A DNA stretch of 54,708 nt from positions 1-54,708 of the forward strand of contig JAPTVL010000552.1 in the NCBI GenBank assembly GCA_028065725.1. Direction: 5' to 3'. The notes under the pieces are model-generated. The model saw only the letters and a program-made list of their open reading frames with translations. It ran no database searches and was not told where the DNA came from. This DNA is from Betaproteobacteria bacterium (GTDB lineage Bacteria; Pseudomonadota; Gammaproteobacteria; Burkholderiales; Rhodocyclaceae). Below, in pieces: positions 12,551 through 21,297 of this stretch; the stretch's first letter is position 1; every line of letters starts with the position of its first letter. The position numbers were made by a program, and so were the translations under genes.

Positions 12551-13716
12551 CGTATCTTCAGCGTCGACAGGCCGAACAGCACCAGCAGGATGGTGATGAT
12601 CCAGAAGCGCACCACGACCTGCGTTTCCTTCCACCCGGTCTGCTCGAAATGATGATGCAGCGGCGCCATGCGCAGGATGCGGCGCCCCTCGCCATAGCGC
12701 TTCTTGGTGTACTTGAAGTAGCCGACCTGCAGCATCACCGAGAGGGTTTCGGCGACGAACACGCCGCCCATGATGAACAGCACGATTTCCTGCCGCGCCA
12801 CGATCGCCACCGCGCCCAGCGCCGCACCCAGCGCCAGGGCGCCGACGTCGCCCATGAACACTTCGGCCGGATAGGCGTTGAACCACAGGAAGCCAAGGCC
12901 GGCACCGGCCAGCGCGCCGCAGAACACTGTCAGTTCGCCGGCACCGGGGATGTAGGGCAGCAACAGGTATTTCGAGAACACCGAATTGCCGGCGACGTAG
13001 GCGAAGATGCCGAGCGCGGCGCCGACCAGCACCGTCGGCATGATGGCCAGGCCGTCGAGGCCGTCGGTCAGGTTCACCGCGTTGCTGCTGCCGACGATCA
13101 CCAGATAGCTCAGCAGGATGAAGCCGAACATGCCGAGCGGATAGCTGACGCTTTTGAAGAAGGGCACGATCAGCGCGGTCTGCTGCGGCAGTTCGAGGGT
13201 GAAGCCGGAGGAGATCCACTGGAACACCAGCTCGACCACCTTTTCGTTGTTCGGCGCCGAAATCGAGAATGCCAGATAGATCGCCGCGACCAGCCCCACC
13301 GCCGACTGCCAGAAGAACTTGGCGCGTGCCGACAGGCCGTCGGGATTGCGGTAGACCACCTTGCGCCAGTCGTCCACCCAGCCCACGGCGCCGAAGCCCA
13401 GGGTGACGATCAGCACGATCCAGATGAAGCGGTTCGACAGGTCCGCCCACAGCAGCGTGGATATGCCAAGCGATATCAGGATCAGCGCGCCGCCCATGGT
13501 CGGCGTGCCGGCCTTGATCAGGTGCGTCTGCGGCCCGTCGCTGCGCACCGACTGGCCGATCTTCTTGGCCGCCAGCCAGCGGATCACGGCCGGACCGAAG
13601 AGGAAGGAAATCGCCAGCGCGGTCATGGTCGCCAGTACGGCGCGCAGGGTGATGTAGCCGAACACATTGAAGCCGCGGAAGTCCTTGGCCAGCCACTGCG
13701 CGAGCTCAAGCAGCAT
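12547..13716 (-). CDS. mraY: phospho-MurNAc-pentapeptide transferase MraY
   Basis: MraY is the integral-membrane enzyme that makes lipid I from UDP-MurNAc-pentapeptide and undecaprenyl phosphate. From [20 protein letters not shown] it is 389 residues with about ten membrane spans. The catalytic aspartates appear in the WVDDWRK motif and in [10 protein letters not shown], with the histidine motif [15 protein letters not shown] near the C-terminus. The start was chosen at the ATG at 13716, which overlaps murF by 11 nt; the 29-residue upstream extension is not MraY-like. Confidence 0.97.
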   Translation of the reverse strand: MLLELAQWLAKDFRGFNVFGYITLRAVLATMTALAISFLFGPAVIRWLAAKKIGQSVRSDGPQTHLIKAGTPTMGGALILISLGISTLLWADLSNRFIWIVLIVTLGFGAVGWVDDWRKVVYRNPDGLSARAKFFWQSAVGLVAAIYLAFSISAPNNEKVVELVFQWISSGFTLELPQQTALIVPFFKSVSYPLGMFGFILLSYLVIVGSSNAVNLTDGLDGLAIMPTVLVGAALGIFAYVAGNSVFSKYLLLPYIPGAGELTVFCGALAGAGLGFLWFNAYPAEVFMGDVGALALGAALGAVAIVARQEIVLFIMGGVFVAETLSVMLQVGYFKYTKKRYGEGRRILRMAPLHHHFEQTGWKETQVVVRFWIITILLVLFGLSTLKIR

Positions 13717-15082
13717 TTGAATTCCCTTCGTCCATAATTGCCGCGACCACGCGCTCCATGCGCATGAAGCGCGAGCCCTTGACCAGCACCGTGGTCTGCG
13801 CATCGAGTTCGCCGAGCAACGCCTTGATCAGGTCCTCGACGCGCGGAAAATGCTGGCTGCCGTCGCCAAAGTTGGCCGCGGCGGCGACCGACAGTTCGCC
13901 CAGGCAGAGCAGGCGGTCGATGCCGTGGCTCTTGGCATAGCCGCCGATCTCGTCATGGAACTGGCCGGCGGCGGCACCGGCTTCGCCCATGTCGCCCATG
14001 ACCAGGATGCGTTTGCCGGGTACCGAGGCCAGCACATCGACCGCGGCGCGCATCGAATCCGGATTGGCGTTGTAGCTGTCATCGACCACCAGCGCGCCGT
14101 TGCGCCCGCTGCGCCGCTGCAGGCGACCCTGGACGCCAGCAAAGCGCTCCAGACCCTGCTTGACCGCTGCGGCGGAAGCGCCGGCGGCCAGCGTCGCCGC
14201 TGCCGCGGCACAGGCATTGCGCGCATTGTGGCTGCCCGGCACGGCCAGCGTCACCGAGATCGCGCCCTGCGGCGTGGCCAGTTGCAACTCACCGCCCAGG
14301 CCATGCGCAGTGAAGCGGCCGTATACATCTGCCGGCCGATCGAGGCCAAAACTCACTTGCCGCCGTTCGCGTGACAGTTCGCGCCAGATCTCGACCTGCG
14401 CATCGTCGGCATTGAACACGGCGACGCCATCCGCCGCCAGACCGGCGAAGATTTCGCCCTTGGCCAGCGCGACGTCCCGCACCGAGCCCAGACCTTCGAG
14501 ATGGGCGCGCTGCGCGTTGTTCACCAGCGCCACCGTCGGCGCCGCGAGTCGCGTCAGGTAGTCGATTTCGCCCGCATGGTTCATGCCCATCTCGATCACC
14601 GCGGCGCGGTGCGCGGCGTGCAGGCGCAGCAGGGTCAGCGGCAGGCCGACGTCGTTGTTGAGGTTGCCGGCGGTGGCCAGCACGCAATCGGGCGCATTGC
14701 CGAATTGCGCGCGCAGGATCGCCGCGCACATTTCCTTGACCGTGGTCTTGCCGTTGCTGCCGGTGATGCCCAGTAGCGGAATCGAAAAGCACCCGCGCCA
14801 GTGCGCCGCCAGCGCGCCCAGCGCGAGCCGGGTATCGGTCACGGCGATCAGCGGCAGTTCGGGACGGGCCGCGGCGAATTCGCGACTCACCAGCGCACCC
14901 GCCGCGCCGCGTGTGAGGACGTCCTTGACATAGGCGTGGCCGTCGAACTTGTCGCCCTTGAGCGCGACGAACAGTTCGCCGGCGGCGATGCTGCGCGAAT
15001 CGGTGGATACGCCGCTGAAGCCGGCATCGGCGCCTTGCGCCTGCGCGCCGATGGCCTGGGCCGCTTCGTGCAGGCTCATCAT
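13706..15082 (-). CDS. murF: UDP-N-acetylmuramoyl-tripeptide--D-Ala-D-Ala ligase MurF
   Basis: MurF adds the D-Ala-D-Ala made by Ddl. The protein is 458 residues, with the N-terminal substrate motif [20 protein letters not shown], the P-loop [27 protein letters not shown] and the C-terminal [16 protein letters not shown]. Two ATGs are adjacent (MMSLHEA), so the start may be at 15079, which would give a 1-nt overlap type junction with murE. It overlaps mraY by 11 nt. Confidence 0.96.
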   Translation of the reverse strand: MMSLHEAAQAIGAQAQGADAGFSGVSTDSRSIAAGELFVALKGDKFDGHAYVKDVLTRGAAGALVSREFAAARPELPLIAVTDTRLALGALAAHWRGCFSIPLLGITGSNGKTTVKEMCAAILRAQFGNAPDCVLATAGNLNNDVGLPLTLLRLHAAHRAAVIEMGMNHAGEIDYLTRLAAPTVALVNNAQRAHLEGLGSVRDVALAKGEIFAGLAADGVAVFNADDAQVEIWRELSRERRQVSFGLDRPADVYGRFTAHGLGGELQLATPQGAISVTLAVPGSHNARNACAAAAATLAAGASAAAVKQGLERFAGVQGRLQRRSGRNGALVVDDSYNANPDSMRAAVDVLASVPGKRILVMGDMGEAGAAAGQFHDEIGGYAKSHGIDRLLCLGELSVAAAANFGDGSQHFPRVEDLIKALLGELDAQTTVLVKGSRFMRMERVVAAIMDEGNSNAA

Positions 15083-16545
15083 CGCCGTGCCACCAGCGCC
15101 GACTTTGCGGCATCGAGGTCGGAAAACGGCAGGCGCACGCCGGCAATCTCCTGATACGGCTCGTGGCCCTTGCCGGCGAGCAGGATCACGTCGCGCGCAT
15201 CGGCCGCGGCCACCGCATCGGCGATGGCCCGCGCCCGGTCGTACTCGACCTGCGGCGGGCGCTGCATGCCGCCGAGGATGTGGTCGATGATGGCGCGCGC
15301 ATCTTCGCCGCGCGGGTTGTCGCTGGTCACTACCACGCGATCGGCCAGCGCTTCGGCCACCGCCCCCATCTGCGGCCGCTTGCCGGGATCGCGCTCGCCG
15401 CCGCAGCCGAACACGCAGGTCAGCTTGCCGCCGCGCGCCACCGCGGTTTCGCGCAGGACGCCGAGGGCTTTTTCCAGCGCGTCGGGCGTGTGCGCGTAAT
15501 CCACCACGATCAGCGGCGCGTGGCTGCCGCCGAGCGCCTGCATGCGTCCGGGCGGCGGCCGGATGGCGCGCAGCGCCACGGCGATATCCTGCAGCCGCTC
15601 GCCGCGCGTCAGCAGCGCGCCGATCACGGCGAGCAGGTTCGAGGCATTGAAGCGCCCCACCACGGGCGCGGCGAAATGCACACCATGCAGATCGAACTCG
15701 ATCCCGGAAGCCGCCATGTGCAGGTTTCCCGCGCGCAGCATCTGATCGACGCCGGCATCGTCCGCATCGCCCAGCGCATAGCCGATGACACGTACCCGTG
15801 ATTTTAGTTTTGCGGCCAGTTCGACCCCGGCCGGATCGTCGAGATTGAGCACCGCGGCAGCCAGGCCGGGCCGCAGGAACAGCATCTCCTTGGCCGCGGC
15901 ATAGGCCGCCATGCTGTGGTGATATTCGAGATGGTCGCGCGTCAGGTTGGTGAATACCGCGACGTCGAAGACGGCACCATTGATCCGGCCCTGGTCGAGC
16001 CCGATCGAGGACACCTCCATGGCGCAGGCAGCCGCACCCTGCGCGACGTATCCGGCCAGCGCCGCATGCAGGGTGATTGCATCCGGCGTGGTGTTGGGGC
16101 TCTCATCCAGTGCATCGACAAAGCCGTTGCCCAGGGTGCCGATCACCGCGCAGCGATGCTGCAGGACATTCATCGCCTGGGCGATCCATTGCGATACCGA
16201 GGTCTTGCCGTTGGTGCCGGTGATGCCGGCGAGCCACAAGTGTTCGGAAGGACGGCCATAAACCAAGTGGGCAATCTCGCCGGAAAGCGCGGCGAGACCC
16301 TCGACTTCCAGCATCGGCGTAGCGCCAACGCCGACTTTTGCCGTGCTGCCCGTGCCCCTCTCGGCAATCACCGCCGCCGCCCCCCTGGCCACCGCCTGCG
16401 CGATGAAGTCGCGGCCATCGACGTGGGCGCCGGGGAAGGCGACGAAGACGTCGCCCGGCTGCACCCGGCGCGAATCGGCAGTCAGGCGCGTCGTCGCGAC
16501 ACCATGCCGCCAAAGTTGTTCAAGGATCTCCATCGCCGTCGTCAC
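15079..16545 (-). CDS. murE: UDP-MurNAc-L-Ala-D-Glu--2,6-diaminopimelate ligase MurE
   Basis: MurE adds the third stem-peptide residue. The DNPRGEDA motif near residue 405 is the meso-diaminopimelate signature (lysine-adding enzymes differ there), so the cell wall is of the usual Gram-negative DAP type. The 488 residues also show TADSRRVQPGDVFVAFPG, the P-loop [14 protein letters not shown] and the carbamylated-lysine region. It overlaps ftsI by 4 nt and murF by 4 nt. Confidence 0.97.
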   Translation of the reverse strand: MTTAMEILEQLWRHGVATTRLTADSRRVQPGDVFVAFPGAHVDGRDFIAQAVARGAAAVIAERGTGSTAKVGVGATPMLEVEGLAALSGEIAHLVYGRPSEHLWLAGITGTNGKTSVSQWIAQAMNVLQHRCAVIGTLGNGFVDALDESPNTTPDAITLHAALAGYVAQGAAACAMEVSSIGLDQGRINGAVFDVAVFTNLTRDHLEYHHSMAAYAAAKEMLFLRPGLAAAVLNLDDPAGVELAAKLKSRVRVIGYALGDADDAGVDQMLRAGNLHMAASGIEFDLHGVHFAAPVVGRFNASNLLAVIGALLTRGERLQDIAVALRAIRPPPGRMQALGGSHAPLIVVDYAHTPDALEKALGVLRETAVARGGKLTCVFGCGGERDPGKRPQMGAVAEALADRVVVTSDNPRGEDARAIIDHILGGMQRPPQVEYDRARAIADAVAAADARDVILLAGKGHEPYQEIAGVRLPFSDLDAAKSALVARR

Positions 16546-18278
16546 ATCTCTTCCCTGACCGGCTCGGCGCTGGTCATCAGCAGGGGCGGCTTGCGCGGTG
16601 CGTCGGGGGCAACGCCGAGGGCGCGCAGGCTGCCGGCCATGATCCGGGCGAAGGCCGGCGCCGCGACGTCGCCGCCGAAGTGCTTGCCGTTGGACGGCTC
16701 GTCGATCATCACGGCGACGATCAAGCGCGGCTCGGAGGCCGGAGCGAAGCCGACGAAGGAGGCCACGTATTTGTCGGCATAGGCGCCACCTTCCAGCTTG
16801 TGCGAGGTGCCGGTCTTGCCGGCCACGCGATAGCCGGGAATCTGCGCCCGGGGTGCGGTGCCGCCCGGCTGCACCGCCAATTCCAGCATGGCGCGCACGG
16901 CGCGCGCGGTTTCCGCCGAGAACACCCGTTTGCCGGCGAGCGGCGGCGCATCGAGCTTCGCCAGGGACAGCGGCACCAGGTCGCCGTCACGGGCGAAGAC
17001 CTGGTAGGCGTGCGCCAGCTGGATCAGGGTCACCGCAATGCCATGGCCATAGGACATGGTGGCCTGCTCGATCGGCCGCCAGGTCTTGGCCGGGCGCAGG
17101 CGGCCGCCGACCTCGCCGGGAAAGCCGACCTTGAGCGGCGTGCCGAAGCCGACGCTGTCGAACATGGTCCACATGTCTTCGGCCTTCATCGACAAGGCAA
17201 GCTTGGCGGAACCGATGTTCGACGATTTCTGGATCACCTGCGCCACGGTCAGCACGCCATGCATGTGCGCGTCGTGGATCGTTGCCGTACCGATAGTCAT
17301 CTTTCCCGGCGCGGTCTGGATCGGCGTGTCGGCGCGCACCTTGCCCTGTTCCAGCGCCAGCGCTGCGGTGAAGGGCTTCAGCGTCGACCCGGGTTCGAAA
17401 CTGTCGGTCAGCGCGCGGTTGCGCAACTGGGCACCGGCCAGCCTGACCCGATTGTTCGGGTTGTAGGTCGGCAGATTGGCCAGGGCCAGCACTTCGCCGC
17501 TGCGGGCGTCGAGCACCACCACGCCGCCAGCCTTGGCGCGGTTCTCTTCCAGGGCCTGCTTGAGATGGCTGTAGGCCAGGTACTGCAGCTTGGAATCGAC
17601 GGCGAGAACGATGTCCTTGCCCTCCACCGGCGGGCGGATGCTCTCCACGTCCTCGACCACGCTGCCGCGGCGATCCTTGATCACCCGGCGTGAACCGGGC
17701 TTGCCGGTCAACTGGCCGTTGAACGCCAGCTCGATGCCCTCCTGGCCGACGTCCTCGGCGCCGGTAAAGCCCAGCACATGGGCCATGACTTCGCCGGCCG
17801 GGTAGTAGCGGCGGTATTCGTCCTTCTGGTGAATACCGGGCAGATTCAGCGCCGAAACCCGTTGCGCCTGCTCCGGCGGCAGCCGACGCTTGACGTAGAC
17901 GAATTCGCCCTCGGCAGCCAGTTTGCGATTGATTTCGCGGACATCCATATCGAGCAGGGCGGCCAGGTTGCGCGACTGCGCCGGCGCCAGCTGCGCATCC
18001 TCGGGAATCGCCCAGATCGAGCGCACCGGCGTGGATACCGCGAGCACGTCGCCGTGACGGTCAGTAATGCGGCCGCGCGTGGCGGAAATGTCGATTACGC
18101 GCTCGAAGCGGGCGCGCCCCTTGTCGCCGAGAAACTCGTTCTTGAAACCCTGCAGGTAGAGCGAACGGCCGATCAATGCGGCGAAACAGCCCAGCAGCAG
18201 CGCCAGCACCATGCGCTGGCGCCATAGCGGCAGGCGCTCGGAGAGCAGCGGGCTTCTGGAAAACTTGATCGGCTTCAT
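16542..18278 (-). CDS. ftsI: septal transpeptidase FtsI (penicillin-binding protein 3)
   Basis: FtsI crosslinks septal peptidoglycan together with FtsW. The 578-residue protein has a short cytoplasmic N-terminus, one membrane anchor (about residues 23-43), the pedestal domain with RGRITDRHGDVLA, and the transpeptidase domain. All three penicillin-binding motifs are seen: SxxK as GSTLKPF with catalytic Ser298, SSNIGSAK, and KTGTSHK. It lies 7 nt after ftsL and overlaps murE by 4 nt. A C-terminal tail of about 25 residues follows the domain. Confidence 0.97.
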   Translation of the reverse strand: MKPIKFSRSPLLSERLPLWRQRMVLALLLGCFAALIGRSLYLQGFKNEFLGDKGRARFERVIDISATRGRITDRHGDVLAVSTPVRSIWAIPEDAQLAPAQSRNLAALLDMDVREINRKLAAEGEFVYVKRRLPPEQAQRVSALNLPGIHQKDEYRRYYPAGEVMAHVLGFTGAEDVGQEGIELAFNGQLTGKPGSRRVIKDRRGSVVEDVESIRPPVEGKDIVLAVDSKLQYLAYSHLKQALEENRAKAGGVVVLDARSGEVLALANLPTYNPNNRVRLAGAQLRNRALTDSFEPGSTLKPFTAALALEQGKVRADTPIQTAPGKMTIGTATIHDAHMHGVLTVAQVIQKSSNIGSAKLALSMKAEDMWTMFDSVGFGTPLKVGFPGEVGGRLRPAKTWRPIEQATMSYGHGIAVTLIQLAHAYQVFARDGDLVPLSLAKLDAPPLAGKRVFSAETARAVRAMLELAVQPGGTAPRAQIPGYRVAGKTGTSHKLEGGAYADKYVASFVGFAPASEPRLIVAVMIDEPSNGKHFGGDVAAPAFARIMAGSLRALGVAPDAPRKPPLLMTSAEPVREEM

Positions 18279-18285
18279 CGGCGGC

Positions 18286-18558
18286 TCACTGCGTCGGCGC
18301 CGCGTCGACGGAAATGACCTGTCCCGGCGCGGGCTGCTTCATGCCCAGCTTGTCGCGCGCCAGCTTCTCGACCCGGACATGGGCCGCCACGGTGCTTTGT
18401 TCCAGCTGCAGCTGGCCGAATTCCACGTCGAGATCGCGCATGTGCTTTTGTACTGCCTCGAGTTCGCTGAACAGCTTGCGCGCACGATGGTTGGCGGCCA
18501 CCACCGACAGGGCGCTGGCCAGTACGATCAGGATCAGGATGAAATTCAGGCGCGCCAT
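18286..18558 (-). CDS. ftsL: cell division protein FtsL
   Basis: FtsL is a small bitopic divisome protein that forms a coiled coil with FtsB and helps activate FtsWI. The 90 residues show a membrane helix at about 4-22 (LNFILILIVLASALSVVAA), then a heptad-like helix (SELEAVQKHMRDLDVEFGQL) and a conserved LARDKLGMKQP motif. The ATG follows the rsmH stop directly (TAGATG). Sequence similarity in this family is weak, but position and layout are decisive. Confidence 0.93.
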   Translation of the reverse strand: MARLNFILILIVLASALSVVAANHRARKLFSELEAVQKHMRDLDVEFGQLQLEQSTVAAHVRVEKLARDKLGMKQPAPGQVISVDAAPTQ

Positions 18559-19587
18559 CTATACGTCCCCACCCCCCCGCCGGCGGGCGGGGGTGACGGA
18601 TGTTCGCCGCTGCGCGGCTCCGGGTTTTTGACTGGCCCTGTCTTGGGGCGGCCCGGCGACAGGGCCGAGCTTCTCTGCCACGCGCAGCACAGCACTACGA
18701 CAGCGCGGATTGGCGGAAATTTCAGCATCCGAAGGAAAAATCGCCTTGCCCACCAGCTTCGCCACGGGCTGCGGCAGATCGACGGCGCGCAAGGGCACGC
18801 CCTTGGGCGGCTGCGGCGGATGCGCGGCGTCGCGCAGAAAACGTTTGGCGATGCGGTCCTCCAGCGAATGGAAACAGATCACGGCCAGGCGCCCTCCCGG
18901 CAGCAGGCGTTCAAGCGCCCGCGGCAGGACTAGCGACAGTTCCTCAAGCTCCCGATTGACGTGAATCCGTAGAGCCTGAAAAGTCCGCGTCGCCGGGTGC
19001 TGGCCCGGTTCACGCGTGCGGACGACTTGCGCCACGAGCGTGGCAAGCTGTCCTGTCCTTGAAATACCGTGCTCGCCCCGAGCAGCAACAAGCGCCTTTG
19101 CAATCGCATGAGCAAACCGTTCTTCGCCATAGTCTCTGACCACCCTTTCTATTTCCGATTGCGATGCCCGCGCCAGAAACTCGGCGGCGGTCTCCCCCTG
19201 CGTCGTATCCATGCGCATGTCCAGCGGCGCATCGAAACGAAAACTCATGCCCCGTTCCGGCGTGTTCAACTGCGGCGACGACACGCCGATGTCCAGCAGC
19301 ACCCCATCCACCTGCCCCACGCCGAGCCGGTCCAGCACCGCATCGAACTCGCTGAAGGCCGCATGCGCCAGCTGGAAGCGCGGATCCGACAGGCTTGTCC
19401 CGGCGGCGATCGCGGCCGGATCGCGATCCAGCGCGATCAAGCGGCCGGTCGGTCCGAGCGCGGAAAGAATCGCCCGGCTGTGCCCGCCGCGACCGAAGGT
19501 GGCATCGACATAGATTCCGTTCGACTGGATCGCCAGCCCCGCGACCGCCTCGGCCAGCAGAACGCTGACATGGGTGTCGGCGCTCAC
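18559..19587 (-). CDS. rsmH: 16S rRNA m4C1402 methyltransferase RsmH (MraW)
   Basis: RsmH methylates N4 of C1402 in 16S rRNA using SAM. I start it at the GTG at 19587 ([15 protein letters not shown]), whose GTGA overlaps the mraZ stop by 4 nt; upstream in-frame sequence belongs to mraZ. The 342 residues include the SAM motif [42 protein letters not shown] and the late [15 protein letters not shown]. The last ~25 residues (ending [12 protein letters not shown]) go beyond the usual end and are encoded by a C/G-run hairpin at about 18572-18593, suggesting a repeat inserted at the gene end. Confidence 0.95.
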   Translation of the reverse strand: MSADTHVSVLLAEAVAGLAIQSNGIYVDATFGRGGHSRAILSALGPTGRLIALDRDPAAIAAGTSLSDPRFQLAHAAFSEFDAVLDRLGVGQVDGVLLDIGVSSPQLNTPERGMSFRFDAPLDMRMDTTQGETAAEFLARASQSEIERVVRDYGEERFAHAIAKALVAARGEHGISRTGQLATLVAQVVRTREPGQHPATRTFQALRIHVNRELEELSLVLPRALERLLPGGRLAVICFHSLEDRIAKRFLRDAAHPPQPPKGVPLRAVDLPQPVAKLVGKAIFPSDAEISANPRCRSAVLRVAEKLGPVAGPPQDRASQKPGAAQRRTSVTPARRRGGGDV

Positions 19588-20030
19588 AACGCAAGATTTT
19601 CCAGGCCCGGGGGCAGGAGCTTGTCGCCCACTGCGAAGATCGCCTCCTGCTGCGCCTTCCAGCCGGCGGCCGACCAGATTTCGAAATGGCGTCCCTGGCC
19701 CACCAGCCAGATCTCCTTTTCCAGCCCGGCGTATTGGCGCAGGGAGGGCGAGATCAGCAGGCGTCTGGCGCCATCGAGTTCGACGTCTTCGGCAAAGCCC
19801 ACCAGCAGACGCCGCACCATGGCGGATTCGACCTGCAGGCTGGGTGCCGCCAGGATCTGGGCGCGGATCGGCTCCCAGGCGGGCTGCGGATAGAGCAGCA
19901 GACAGCGATGGGGGTGGGCGGTCACGACCAGACGGCCTTCGCCGGCCGCCAGCAAGGCATCGCGGTGCCTTGCCGGAACCGCCATCCGGCCCTTGGCATC
20001 GAGATTCAGCGCCGCCGCACCTTGGAACAT
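19584..20030 (-). CDS. mraZ: transcriptional regulator MraZ
   Basis: MraZ is an AbrB-fold ring-shaped DNA-binding protein that represses the dcw promoter in studied bacteria. The 148 residues starting [19 protein letters not shown] contain two SpoVT/AbrB-like repeats with the DxKGRxxxPxxxR pattern ([14 protein letters not shown] and [18 protein letters not shown]). The start ATG at 20030 has a GGGGGAGAA ribosome site; an upstream ATG at 20081 would run through the operator region and is rejected. It is the first gene of the cluster and has phased TGGG boxes just upstream, so it is very likely autoregulated. Confidence 0.96.
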   Translation of the reverse strand: MFQGAAALNLDAKGRMAVPARHRDALLAAGEGRLVVTAHPHRCLLLYPQPAWEPIRAQILAAPSLQVESAMVRRLLVGFAEDVELDGARRLLISPSLRQYAGLEKEIWLVGQGRHFEIWSAAGWKAQQEAIFAVGDKLLPPGLENLAL

Positions 20031-20076
20031 CGGTTCTCCCCCGGGTGGGATATGAGCCGACATCCGGCCAGAATTT

Positions 20077-20100
20077 CCCACTACCTCCCATAAGAACCCA
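20077..20100 (-). promoter_or_regulatory. MraZ operator: three TGGG boxes at 10-bp spacing
   Basis: On the minus strand TGGG occurs at 20100-20097, 20090-20087 and 20080-20077, exactly 10 bp apart, each followed by six variable bases. MraZ of E. coli and Mycoplasma is known to bind TGGG(A/N) repeats separated by 5-6 bp. The first box abuts the predicted -10, so binding would block RNA polymerase. The match is seen in sequence; binding is inferred. Confidence 0.8.
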
Positions 20101-20128
20101 CTTTATGACACTTTTTGACGCCGGTCAA
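20100..20128 (-). promoter_or_regulatory. dcw-cluster promoter in front of mraZ
   Basis: On the minus strand a TTGACC -35 (20128-20123) is separated by 17 bp from TAAAGT (20105-20100). The transcript would start near 20093, inside the TGGG boxes, about 60 nt before the mraZ ATG. Confidence 0.6.
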
Positions 20129-20384
20129 GAATCATTCGCTTTTTCTCCAAGTGCAACAAGGGCTTAGACGCGCAATCGAAGATTTTTCTTTTAATAAATA
20201 CTTAAATAAAACAATAGAGATACGAAGCAAACCGAATGTGCTTTATCAGGAGTTTTGTTGACGGAAGGATTCGGCCCGGCCGCCCGATCGAAGGGACAGC
20301 CAGGGCCCCGGCGATTTGCCTTGGCCACGACCCATTAACGGAGGGGGGAATTCCCCGCCGCCGGCTGCCGGCAGCGGATGGCGT
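20129..20384. other. psd-mraZ intergenic region with an AT-rich stretch
   Basis: No gene is seen here. Bases 20183-20216 are strikingly AT-rich for this GC-rich DNA (TTTTTCTTTTAATAAATAC and AAATAAAACAATAG). It may act as an upstream (UP-like) element or carry a further promoter for mraZ. Near the psd stop there is a palindromic GCTGCCGGCAGC at about 20366-20377 without a T-tract. Confidence 0.4.
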
Positions 20385-21233
20385 TCAAGCCGCTCGGACA
20401 CCCATTTTTTCGCCGAGGCGGATCGACCGCTGCGGCGCCCACTCCGGATTGAAGCTCAGGGTATTTTTGGGAAACAGCATGACCACGGTCGAGCCGAGCA
20501 GGAAACGGCCGATTTCCTCGCCCTGGCGATAGCGCAGCTCCTGGTCCTCGTAACGCCATTCGCGCAGATGCCCGGGACGCGGCGGATTGACCACGCCATG
20601 CCACACCGTCGCCATGCTGCCGACGATGGTGGCGCCGACCAGCACCAGCACGAAGGGCCCCTGCTCGCCAGCGAAAACGCAGACCACGCGCTCGTTGCGG
20701 GCGAACAGCCCCGGCACGCCGCGCGCCGTGACCGGGTTCACCGAAAACAGGTCGCCCGGCACGTGGATCATGCGCAGCAGACGGCCAGCACAGGGCATGT
20801 GGATGCGGTGGTAGTCCTTCGGGCTCAGATACAGCGTGGCGAAGCTGCCTTCTTCGAACTGCGCCGCCAGCGCGGCATCGCCGCCGAGCAGCGCGGCGGT
20901 CGAATAGTCGTGCCCCTTGGCCTGGAAGATGCGGTCGCGATCTATGGCGCCGAACTGGCTGATTGCACCGTCCACCGGACAGATGAATTCGGCGTCGGCC
21001 AGCGGCCGCACGTCGGGTTTCAACGGCCGCGTGAAGAATTCGTTGAAGCTCGCGTAGCAAGCGATGTCCGGATTCGCCGCCTCGGCCATATTGACCCCGT
21101 AGCGGCCGACGAACCAGCGGATCACCGCCGTGGTCAGGCCGCCGGCACGCGCGCCGGCGAACTTGCCGGCCAGCGCGGTGAGCGCCTGCTTGGGCAGCAG
21201 ATACTGGAGCACGACGGCCAGACGCTCGGACAC
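20385..21233 (-). CDS. psd: phosphatidylserine decarboxylase proenzyme
   Basis: Psd makes phosphatidylethanolamine from phosphatidylserine at the inner membrane, using a pyruvoyl cofactor made by self-cleavage. The 282-residue proenzyme shows the FFTRPLKPDVRPL and PVDGAISQFG motifs, the histidine segment SPKDYHRIHMPCAGRL, and the cleavage site LGSTVVMLFPKN near residue 247, where the serine becomes the pyruvoyl group. This is the membrane-associated proteobacterial type with the LGST motif. It stands alone, 65 nt after the antiporter gene's stop on the same strand. Confidence 0.95.
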   Translation of the reverse strand: MSERLAVVLQYLLPKQALTALAGKFAGARAGGLTTAVIRWFVGRYGVNMAEAANPDIACYASFNEFFTRPLKPDVRPLADAEFICPVDGAISQFGAIDRDRIFQAKGHDYSTAALLGGDAALAAQFEEGSFATLYLSPKDYHRIHMPCAGRLLRMIHVPGDLFSVNPVTARGVPGLFARNERVVCVFAGEQGPFVLVLVGATIVGSMATVWHGVVNPPRPGHLREWRYEDQELRYRQGEEIGRFLLGSTVVMLFPKNTLSFNPEWAPQRSIRLGEKMGVRAA

Positions 21234-21297
21234 GATGGCAAGGAAAGGGACGAAGCCGCGAATTATACGGGCGGCGCCCGCTCCGACTGCCGGCGCC

